Shown: positions 47,468 to 57,540 of the stretch, piece by piece | Layout of the letters: the number at the start of each line of letters is the position of its first letter | Numbering within the stretch: position 1 is the stretch's first letter | DNA from: Siniperca chuatsi | Lineage: Eukaryota; Chordata; Actinopteri; Centrarchiformes; Sinipercidae | Reading direction: 5' to 3' | Assembly: GCF_020085105.1 (NCBI RefSeq) | Contig: NC_058043.1 | Location: forward strand, 3,048,001-3,112,000 | DNA: 64,000 bases | The notes under the pieces: generated by a model | Told to the model about the DNA's origin: nothing | Databases searched by the model: none | What the model saw: only the letters and a program-made list of their open reading frames with translations | Made by a program: the position numbers and the translations under genes

Positions 47468-48425
47468 ATAACCCCTTGACTGCCTACCCTAACCACCTAA
47501 GTTATGGTTGTAAGGATGTCCAGGATTGAGGTGCAGAGGGAGGTGTTTTGTCCTGGTTCCAACATCCTAGCAGCCATTCTGGAGGGGATTATCACATAGA
47601 AACCAGAAGTCTATAAAAAGCAATATCCCATAGTTCTCCCCCACTGTAGTGGGTTGAGAGTGCTAGGTAGAGAGTAGCAGATGTGGCCCTTAATTAGCCT
47701 CTCAAAGCACTTCATCACCACTGAGGTGAGGCCTGCAGAGCGGTACTCGTGTGGGCAGGCTGGTGAAGTGTTCTTGGGTAGAGGGACAATTGTGGACTTG
47801 GTCTTGAGGCAAGTGGGGACCATGGACTGCTCCAAGGAGGGGTTGAGTATATTGCTGAACATAGGAGTTAGGTTAGCAAAGGTCTTAAAAACATGCCCAG
47901 CAATTGTGTCTGGGCAAGCAGACTTCCTGCTGTTAACTGAAGAGAGAACTCATTCCAATCGCACCAGCAGACAAACTAATGCTAATGTTAGCAGTGTTAA
48001 CAGTGTGCATAGAATGAGTCCAGATCGTCTGCCAGAGATACAGCCACACTCACTGTAGTGGGGGGTCTGCCTTTGTAGTCCAAGGCGGCTATTAATACTT
48101 GCCACATCCCTCTGGAGTTACATTGTAAGTCCACTCTGTCCTTATACCTGCTTAGCGTCTTTGACCACACATCTCAGCTAGAAGGACGCCACCTTGTATT
48201 CCTCCATTTTCCAGTTTGTAAAGGACTGTACAGTCAGCATAGGAGTGAAATCATTGGCAAGCATTGTTATGAATCTCGTCATTACTTCCATAAACTCACT
48301 GATTTGCCAGAGCGGCATTGGAACATATCTCAGTCAACGTCATTCAGACGTCATTCACGCAGCATAGCTTCTGATAGGGCAGGCCAAAGCCTGACCACTC
48401 CGTCACACAGTTTCCTGGACCATCC
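47468..48425 (-). mobile_element. Rex1/CR1-like LINE fragment 1
   Basis: Minus-strand RT remnants: STIVPLPKNTSPACPHEYRS, GLTSVVMKCFERLIKGHI (47611-47862) and a WQGIKAALDYKGRPP-type linker just upstream in the element. The same fragment recurs at 51427 and 60362, each time ahead of a receptor gene of the E-G group. This copy lacks about 460 bases that are present at 52435-52895. Confidence 0.7.
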
Positions 48426-48593
48426 TTTAAACGGAAAGGTGTGCAGTTTTCTCTAATCAGCCACGACGGCGTCTGAACAAGGCAGCGTCATCGGTTTCTG
48501 TTGTTGTTCTAACGTAACTTTATTACTCAACCACTGGCACATATTTTAAAATATTTAGATTTGAATAAAGTTATCAGGCAGATGTTGTGTCTA

Positions 48594-48786
48594 CACACAT
48601 GAATTAGTGAGCAGACTTTCAGTTTCGGGCCTCCTTACTCACACAGCTGGATATCACAATGACATCATCTATGACAATCTGCAGGGCTCATGCAACATGT
48701 TACCTGTTAAATATAAAAGTCATTACTGATTTTAGACTCATTGCATGACAGGTGAATGAGGAGACTGAAGTGTACTGTCTGAGGTA
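48594..48786 (+). promoter_or_regulatory. Putative promoter and non-coding 5' exon of receptor gene E
   Basis: Block shared with F and G beginning CACATGAATTAGTGAGCAGA, with TATAAAAG at 48712-48719, ATTGCATGACAGG about 35 bases on, and donor GAG|GTAGGA at 48784. The acceptor is TTCAACAG ending at 49314. An exon of roughly 40 bases is implied. Confidence 0.55.
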
Positions 48787-49342
48787 GGAAAGTCTTTGAT
48801 GCTATCACACTGTATTAGTGCAGTATTTTATTATGTTACAGTATTGCAATCATGTTGAACTATATGTGCATATAATGGTCAAGAACAACACTTCTTCTGC
48901 AACAATGATTCAATGTCTTTTTTAACTCTGAAATTGAGCATCTCTCTAATACAATTCAACAACTAGCTGATAAGCAAGGAAATGTAAAGGAAAGATAAGT
49001 TGATTGGTTGTAGATTGACTTTATTTTCTGTGCATAATTCCTTGAATCGTTGACCAGGGTATTCCTGCACTTGGGAAAAATATGAAAATAAGAATATTTC
49101 ACACATTCAAAGTTTAAATTTGCGGTATGAATCTAAACATAACTTTAAAATTCAACTTATTACACACTATGTAGTCTGTATAAATGTACTTATGTTGTAT
49201 GTAAACTTATCTATGTTCTGGAGGCACACATAACACACACTCTGTGTTAACACATTTTCTCTTGGGGGACAATAAAATCTATCCAAAATATTTTTAAATG
49301 TTCCTCTTCAACAGAGGCTTGCAGGATCCTCAAATCAACTCC

Positions 49343-51023
49343 ATGAATTCCTCATCTTATGGCTTTAACGTGTCGAGTGGTCCGAGTTATCGAGACTCTT
49401 TCAGCACAGCTGTGGCCAAAAATGTGATTATTCTGGCTCTTGGTCTTATCATCAACTATATCAATGGCACCCTGATTCACACATTCAGAAAACACCAGGT
49501 CAGAATGCTTTATCATTGTTTTCATTATTACTATCACAATCATTACTGTTGATATTATCAATATCATTATTATTATTCAATTATCAGTTGTTATTATTAT
49601 TAGTGGAAGACTACGACAACTGGGTACTACAATTTCATTTATCGAGAGGGCAGAGGTCCTTATGTGGTCAGTTAAGAGCAGGTATCCCACCGCTGGCAAC
49701 TGAGGCAGACAGATATAAAAGGTATTCCTGAAGAGCAGCGTTTGTGGTCTTGATGTTGTTCAGGATGAATTTAATTTTGTGTTCCATTGCCCCATGTACT
49801 GGGATCTGAGGAGTCACCTATTTGAAAAAAGTCTGCTGAAGAATCCTAATTTGTTTTAGTTGCCTGAAGGTGATATGTTTAGCTGGCTCTTTAATTAATT
49901 AGGATATTTTAGTCTTAAAAAGATTTATAGACATGGCAACTAGTAGGACATTTCTGTCGAGGAAACTGAATGTTTTGAAATGTCCTTTTTGAATTTGTGG
50001 AACTGTTTATTATGATTTGTCATGTGGCCATCCTGTTTGTCATTGCTGTCTTCTAAAACAATATGGTCTGGGCATCATATGGTGCAGGACACTCAAATAA
50101 ACAAATCAATCAAGTAGAAAACAGAAATGGATGAATTAAAGTAATAAAGAATGATGAGATGTTTTAACTGACTGCTTCCTTTCTTTTCCTCTCCTCTCCT
50201 TCAGATATTTTATGTGAATCCCCGTTACATCCTATTCATCCACCTGGTGGTGAACGATATGATCCAGCTTACTACAACAATCTGCCTGTTTGTCTTCAGT
50301 TATATTTTCTACAAAATTAATGTTTCCCTTTGTTGCCTCATTATTACCTGTGCTGTCTTCACCACCCTCAACACTCCATTAAATTTAGCTGTCATGGCAG
50401 TGGAGTGCTACATTGCTATTTGTTTACCACTGCGACACACTGACTTGTGTACAATCAAAAGAACATATATTCTGATTGGATGGATTTGGGCCATGAGTGT
50501 GGTCTCAACCCTGCCAGATGTGTTTATTATTCTGGCAACAGAGCCTGTAGAGTTTTATTATTCCACAATTTTTTGTGACAAGGATAACCTGTTCCGACAT
50601 CCTATACACCTGAAAAAGAGGGATGTTTCCTACATAATTTACCTAATTGGTGTTTGGCTCACGCTCTTCTACACTTACTTCAAGATCTTCTTTGCTGCTA
50701 TAAAAGCTAAAGCAGCTAAAGCAGCTGATGGAGATGCAAAGAAGGCCAGGAATACAATCCTGCTCCATGGTTTTCAGCTACTGTTGTGTATGCTAACATA
50801 TATAGCCCATATCTTAAAAAGTGCTGTGGTGTACTGGTTTCCTAACCATTATGTACATTTAATCTTTGTTAGCTATATCATCATCCAGATCCTTCCCAGG
50901 TTTGTCAGTCCTATTGTGTACGGGCTACGAGACAAGACATTTAGACAGCATTTGAAAAAGTATCTACTGTGTACAGTGAGAGTAAGCATCAAACCATGGA
51001 CTGAAGCGAAACAAACTAGTTAG
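49343..51023 (+). CDS. Odorant receptor 131-2-like, gene E
   Basis: Intact two-exon receptor, 49343-49498 and 50205-51023, 324 aa. The N terminus MNSSSYGFNVSSGPSYRDSF has N-glycosylation sites NSS and NVS. TM2 NPRYILFIHLVVNDMIQLTT; TM3 MAVECYIAICLPLRHTDLCT; a longer basic third loop AIKAKAAKAADGDAKKARNT; TM7 SPIVYGLRDKTFRQHL. C terminus LLCTVRVSIKPWTEAKQTS, longer than in A-D. Intron 706 bp, CAG|GTCAGA to CTTCAG|ATA, phase 0 at the same site as in A-D. An upstream in-frame ATG at 49298 would lie before the inferred acceptor, so 49343 is preferred. Confidence 0.88.
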
Positions 51024-51052
51024 ATTGATAAATCTTTTAGTATTTTCATTTG

Positions 51053-51268
51053 CCGTAACATACTTATCAAACTGTAAATCCACTTTCTACTTACACTTAG
51101 CTTTTATAATTATATCCACTTTGTACTTAATTTATCTTAGCTGTATTATAGTGTATTGTATTTTAATTTGCTTAGTACTTCTATTCCTGTGTGCACTGAT
51201 GTGATAGTGAGCAGCTGTAACGAAAGAGTTTCCCCTCTGGGATCAATAAAGTATTTCTGATTCTGATT
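51053..51268 (+). mobile_element. LINE 3' tail inserted in the 3' flank of gene E
   Basis: Ends GGGATCAATAAAGTATTTCT then TGATTCTGATT, a 3' end typical of fish L2/Rex1-type LINEs. The flank of gene F reads straight across the site (TCCATTTGTGAATGCC), so this is an insertion specific to E. A related tail in opposite orientation lies at 53063-53252. Confidence 0.75.
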
Positions 51269-51426
51269 GTGAATGCCACTGCGGACAAAGAGGTTATGAC
51301 TTTTCAGTATGAAAGTACACTAGTACAAATTGAGTACACAAATCTGTGCTTTGCTGGAGTTTGATGAATTTAGATTGTGCCCTCCTACTATATTATGCAT
51401 CACAAGCAATGAAATGATAAAAAAGT

Positions 51427-52890
51427 GACTGCCTACCCTAACCACCTAAGTTATGGTTGTCAGGACGTCCAGGATTGAGGTGCAGAGGGAGGTGTTTTGT
51501 CCTGGTTCCATCATCTTAGCAGCCATCCTGGAGGGGATTATCACATAGAAACCAGAAGTCTATAAAAAGCAATATCCCATAGTCCCCCCTCCTGTTGTCC
51601 AAGTGGGTGAGGGTGGTGTGTAATACCTGGGAGACAGCATTGTCTGTAGATATATTTGGTTTGTAAGCAAACTTTAAGAGTTAAGGGTGCTAGGTAGAGA
51701 GTCACCACTTCATCGCCACTGAGGTGAGGGCTGCAGAGCGGTACTCGTGTGGGCAGGCTGGTGAAGTGTTCTTGGGTAGAGGGACAATGGTGGACTTGGT
51801 CTTGAGGCAAGTGGGAACCATGGACTGCTCCAAGGAGGGGTTGAATATATTGCTGAACATAGGAGTTAGGTTAGCAAAGGTCTTAAAAACATGCCCAGCA
51901 ATTGTGTCTGGGCAAGCAGACTTCCTGCTGTTAACTGAAGAGAGAACTCATTCCAATCGCACCAGCAGACAAACTAATGCTAATGTTAGCAGTGTTAACA
52001 GTGTGCATAGAATGAGTCCAGATCGTCTGCCAGAGATACAGCCACACTCACCGTAGTGGGGGGTCTGCCTTTGTAGTCTAAGGCGGCTTTTAATCCTTGC
52101 CGCATCCCTCTGGAGTTACATTGTTGTAAGTCCACTCTGTCCTTATACCTCTGCTTAGCGTCTTTGACCACACATCTCAGCTGGAAGGACGCCACCTTGT
52201 ATTCCTCCATTTTCCAGTTCGTAAAGGGCTGTACAGTCAGCATAGGAGTGAAATCATTGGCAAGCATTGTTATGTATCTCGTCATTACTTCCATAAACTC
52301 ACTGATTTGCCAGAGCTGCATTGGAACATATCTCAGTCAACGTCAGTCAGACGTCATTCACGCAGCATAGCTTCTGATAGGGTAGGCCAAAGCCTGACCA
52401 CTCTGTCACACAGTTTCCTGTACCATCCTTTAAACATATTCCGGTATGAGGAAGATGGCAGTGTGGTCTGACTTGCTGAATGATGTGAGAGAATTAGCCT
52501 TGTAGCCCTCCTTCATTGGAGAATAACAACAGACCAGAGTTGTATCTCCTCTGGTGGTAAAGGGTAATGTGGTGATGGAAGTTCAGCAGAACTTTCTTAG
52601 GGCTGGCTGGCCTTGTTAAAATCCCCAGTCATGATGAGGGCAGTGTACAGATACTTGGCCTGGTGCTGGTATACCATATCATGTAATTCTGTTTATTCTC
52701 TGTCCGTATCTACATGTAGTGGAATGTTCACAGTGGAGATTACAACAAAAGTGAATTCCCGCTGAAAGTAGAATGGACGACATGAGATTGTCAAGTTAAG
52801 CCAGCAGGAGCAAGAGAGAGCTTTACACCTTGTCTGTATATACTGTATCTAACACCTGGTAAAAAATGGTGGGGACAGTAGCACAGCGAA
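51427..52890 (-). mobile_element. Rex1/CR1-like LINE fragment 2
   Basis: Minus-strand remnants of a LINE: an RT N-terminal linker at 51995-52321 (QLRCVVKDAKQRYKDRVDLQ, GLKAALDYKGRPPTTVS, LDSFYAHC) and EN sequence upstream at 52441-52860. Two to three frame breaks. It begins right where the 3' flank of gene E ends (about 51405-51425), so it marks the join between receptor units E and F. Confidence 0.7.
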
Positions 52891-53062
52891 CCACACTAAA
52901 CGAAAAGGAACGCAGTTTTCTCTGAGCAGCCACAACGGCGTCTTAACAAAGCAGCGACATCTGTTTCTGTTGTTGTTCTAACGTAACTTTATTGCTCAAC
53001 CACTGGCACATATTTTAAAATATTTAGATTTGAATAAAGTTATCAGGCAGATGTTGTGTCTA

Positions 53063-53252
53063 ATCAGAATCAGAATCAGAAATACTTTATTGATCCCCGA
53101 GGGGAAACTCTTTAGTTACAACAGCTCACTATCACGTCAGTGCACACAGGAATAGAAGTACTAAGCAAAAAATATAATTCACTACAATACAGGTCAGAAA
53201 AAAAATTAAGTACCAAGTGGGTATAAGTATAGAATAAAATAAGTGTGAAGTA
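53063..53252 (-). mobile_element. LINE 3' tail inserted upstream of gene F
   Basis: Reads ATCAGAATCAGAATCAGAAA then TACTTTATTGATCCCC, the reverse of the tail at 51053. At the same place E has GTGTCTACACACATG without it. G keeps only its distal end (about 61592-61655), so the insertion came before the F/G split and after the split from E. Confidence 0.72.
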
Positions 53253-53261
53253 CACACATGA

Positions 53262-53441
53262 ATTAGTGAGCAGACATTCAGTTTCGGGCCTCCTTACTCA
53301 CACAGCTGGATATCACGATGACATCATCTATGACATTCTGCAGGGCTCATGCAACATCCTGCTCAATATAAAAGTCATTACTGATTTTAGACTCATTGCA
53401 TGACAGGTGAATGAGGAGACTGAAGTGTACTGTCTGAGGTA
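53262..53441 (+). promoter_or_regulatory. Putative promoter and non-coding 5' exon of receptor gene F
   Basis: TATAAAAG at 53367-53374 and donor GAG|GTAGGA at 53439, as in E and G. Upstream of the F ATG, the polypyrimidine stretch and TTCAACAG acceptor of E and G are replaced by AATACAGTGGCTTACAG, so acceptor use may differ. Confidence 0.5.
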
Positions 53442-53965
53442 GGAAAGACTTTGATGCTATCACACTGTATTAGTGCAGTATTTTATTATGTTACAGTATT
53501 GCAATCATGTTGAACTATATGTGCATATAATGCTCAAGAACAACACTTCTTCTGCAACAATGATTTAATGTCTTTTTTAACTCTGAAATTGAGCATCTCT
53601 CTAATACAATTCAACAACTAGCTGATAAGCAAGGAAATGTAAAGGAAAGATAAGTTGATTGGTTGTAGATTGACTTTATTTTCTGTGCATAATTCCTTGA
53701 ATCGTTGACCAGGGTATTCCTGCACTTGGGAAAAATATGAAAATAAGAATATTTCACGCATTCAAAGTTTAAATTTGCAGTATGAATCTAAATGTAGCTT
53801 TAAAATTCAACTTATTACACACTATGTAGTCTGTATAAATGTACTTATGTTGTATGTTAATGTATCTATGTTCTGGAGGCACACATAACGCACACTCTGT
53901 GTTAACACATTTTCTCTTGGGGGACAATAAAATACAGTGGCTTACAGGATCCTTAAATCAACTCC

Positions 53966-55631
53966 ATGAATTCCTCATCTTATGGCTTTAACGTGTCGAG
54001 TGGTCCGAGTTATCGAGACTCTTTCAGCACAGCTGTGGCCAAAAATGTGATTATTCTGGCTCTTGGTCTTATCATCAGCTATATCAATGGCACCCTGATT
54101 CACACCTTCAGAAAACACCAGGTCAGAATGCTTTATCATTGTTTTCATTATTACTATCACAATCATTACTGTTGATATTATCAAGATTATTATTATTCAA
54201 TTATCAGTTACTATTATTAGTGGAAGACTACGACAACTGGGTACTACAATTTCATTTATCGAGAGGGCAGAGGTCCTTTTGTGGTCAGTTAAGAGCAGGT
54301 ATCCCACTGCTGGCAAATGAGGCAGACAGATATAAAAGGTATTCCTGAAGAGCAGCGTTTGTGGTCTTGATGTTGTTCAGGATGAATTTAATTTTGTGTT
54401 ACATTGCACCATGTACTGGGATCTGAGGAGTCACCTATTTGAAAAAAGTCTGCTGAAGAATCCTAATTTGTTTTGGTTGCCTGAAGGTGATATGTTTAGC
54501 TGGCTCTTTAATTAATTAGGATATTTTAGTCTTCGCAAGATTTATAGACATGGCAACTAATAGGACATTTCTGTCGAGGAAACTGAATGTTTTGAAATGT
54601 CCTTTTTGAATTTGTGGAACTGTTTATTATGATTTGTCATGTGGCCATCCTGTTTGTCATTGCTGTCCTCTAAAACAATATGGTCTGGGCATCATATGGT
54701 GCAGGACACTCAGATAAACAAATCAATCAATCAATCAATCAAGTAGAAAACAGAAATGGATGAATTAAAGTAATAAAGAATGATGAGATGTTTTAACTGA
54801 CTGCTTCCTTTCTTTTCCTCTCCTCTCCTTCAGATATTTTATGTGAATCCCCGTTACATCCTATTCATCCACCTGGTGGTGAACGATATGATCCAGCTTA
54901 CTACAGCAATCAGCATGTTTGTCTTAAGTTATATTTTCTACAAAATTAATGTTTCCCTTTGTTGCCTCATTATTACCTGTGCTGTCTTCACCACCCTCAA
55001 CACTCCATTAAATTTAGCTGTCATGGCAGTGGAGTGCTACATTGCTATTTGTTTACCACTGCGACACACTGACTTGTGTACAATCAAAAGAACATATATT
55101 CTGATTGGATGGATTTGGGCAATGAGTGTGGTCTCAACCCTGCCAGATGTGTTTATTATTCTGGCAACAGAGCCTGTAGAGTTTTATTATTCCACAATTT
55201 TTTGTGACTTGAATAACTTGTTCCGACACCCTATACACTTGAAAAAGAGGGATGTTTCCTACATAATTTACCTAATTGGTGTTTGGCTCACACTCTTCTA
55301 CACTTACTTCAAGATCTTCTTTGCTGCTATAAAAGCTAAAGCAGCTAAATCAGCTGATGGACATGCAAAGAAGGCCAGGAATACAATCCTGCTCCATGGT
55401 TTTCAGCTACTGTTGTGTATGCTAACATATGTAGCCCATATCTTAGAAAGGGCTCTGGTGTACTGGTTTCCTAAACATTATGTACATTTAATCTTTGTTA
55501 GCTATATCATCATCCAGATCCTTCCCAGGTTTGTCAGTCCTATTGTGTACGGGCTACGAGACAAGACATTTAGACAGCATTTGAAAAAGTATCTGCTGTG
55601 TAGTGAGAATAAGCATCAAACCATGGACTGA
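53966..55631 (+). CDS. Odorant receptor 131-2-like, gene F
   Basis: Intact two-exon receptor, 53966-54121 and 54834-55631, 317 aa. N terminus identical to E (MNSSSYGFNVSSGPSYRDSF). TM2 NDMIQLTTAISMFVLSYIF; TM3 MAVECYIAICLPLRHTDLCT; third loop KAAKSADGHAKKARNT; TM7 SPIVYGLRDKTFRQHL. A 4-base deletion near the end compared with E shifts the frame, so the tail reads LLCSENKHQTMD and stops 7 residues earlier. This is after helix 8 and is probably tolerated. Intron 712 bp. Confidence 0.87.
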
Positions 55632-57280
55632 AGCAAAACAAACTAGTTAGATTGAAAAATCTTTTAGTATTTCCATTTGTGAATGCCACTGAGAACAAAG
55701 AGATTATGACTTTTCAGTAAGAAAGCACACTAGTACAAATTGAGTACACAACACTGTGCTTTGCTGGAGTTTGATGAATTTAGATTATGCCCTCCTACTA
55801 TATTAAGCACCACAAGCATTGCAGTTTGCAAATTCATTGCCTTAAAAATTTCCGGCTGTCTGAAAGCACCTTAACTCTTTACCAACTCCAATAGATCATG
55901 TTGGAAAAGTCTGGGGCTCACCAAAGTCATCAGGTTTTATCCTCTGGGCATAAGGGATATATGTACCAAATTATATGAATCCATCCAACAGTTGTTGAGA
56001 CATTTCACAAAAAATACAGTGAACCTCAATGTGGCACTACAGGAAAAGTCAGGGGATCACCAAAAGCAGTAGGATTCATCCTCTGGGGATCATGAATGTG
56101 TACAAAATTTCAAGGCAATCCATCATATAGGTGTAGAGATATTTTAGTCTGAGGAAAACATTTTGGACCAGCCGACAGACCGGCCCACATTTCCATCATT
56201 TGAGCCATGCAGCTAGCATGAATGATCTTTGGCTACAGACACCGTCTTGAAAAGAGCACTTTAACAGGACAACAGCTAATTTCATTAACAACATTTAAGA
56301 ATAAACGGCAATTATTTATAACCAGTATGTCTCCCATTAAGGATTAAAGAAGAATATAGAGGAAAAACTGTTATTACACTCATTGTCCAATTCCTGGCCA
56401 CTGTGTTTTCATTGCAATGAAATTGTTGTAAGAATATTGTATTGTCACAATGTCAAAGACATATATCTGTTTTAGTTACTGTGTATTAATTGAAATTATG
56501 TTTGAAATAAACAGATATGTATTGTTTAATTAAAACAGAGTGATTTTATGTTTCATCTGTTTTCCATTTGGTGAGTTTATAAAACCTCATTTCAGCAACG
56601 TCTTCGGTTTGGATTATTACATGAAACATTTTCCAAGCACTTAAAATAAGCTTTACATGCCTAAACGGTAAAAGCAAGACACACAACTTCATTCGTATAC
56701 TCTTATTATTATTGATGTTGTTTGCTCCAACATCCTGAACCTATCTTCTTGAATCTTCACTGAAACTTGAACATGTTGGGAGTAATAACGTTTCAAATTT
56801 TTAGTACCACAATTTCTACTTTTCATACAAAATGTATGCATCAAAATGTTGACAAACTCCTCTCTCTCTCATATATCACATTTTAAGATAGGACTGACTG
56901 TTTTTGTCCCTCAAAGGAAAAGGAGAGCCATTCAAGTATCTCTTTAACTTACACGAGTGCTTTCATCACTTACACTTTCACCGACACTTCAGCTGTTTTC
57001 AGTTACATGTCAACTGACACGTGTAAATCGATTTTTTTTCAACTGACAGTTCAACTCCTTTGAGATCTTACACCTTAACTGCCTTTTAACTGCAGTAAGT
57101 GCTTACATACCAGCTGATATTTCAACTGCACACTTTCTGAAGCGCACAACTCTAGGGCTATACAGTTCTGAGCAGAGCAGGTGACGCCTGCTATAGGTAT
57201 GCTTTCCACAGCATAGAAAGCAGAGTGGAAGGTCTGAATCACCAGAGACTCTGAATTTCTTGAAGGAAAATTCTGATATA
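55632..57280. other. 3' flank of gene F and unique spacer
   Basis: To about 55820 it matches the flank of gene E. Then follow dispersed fish-repeat words at about 55900-56230 (CAAGGCAATCCATCATATAG, GAGATATTTTAGTCTGAG) and AT-rich sequence with no gene. Confidence 0.6.
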
Positions 57281-57282
57281 TT

Positions 57283-57540
57283 TCAACCTGGTGTATTCCC
57301 CATAAATGTGGCCATTGGGAAAACGAGGTCACAAGCAAAACAACCTATGTCGGGACAAGCTGATTGCTGCTTCCTCCCATAATCGACAACAAGCTCCCTG
57401 GTTTTGCTGACATTCACTAAGAGGTTGTTGGCCTTGCACCAGAGCGAAAGCTCCCTCACCTCTTCCAGGTAGGCCGTCGCATCACTGTAGCTGATCCGGC
57501 CCATCATGATTGTGTCAACAGTAAAACTGACCACAAATTA
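57283..57540 (-). mobile_element. Rex1/CR1-like LINE fragment, 3' part of reverse transcriptase
   Basis: Minus strand reads DTIMMGRISYSDATAYLEEV then LSLWCKANNLLVNVSKTREL and VVDYGRKQQ, the region after the RT active site in Rex1/CR1-type LINEs. It is probably part of the same family as the fragments at 47468, 51427 and 60362. Confidence 0.65.
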
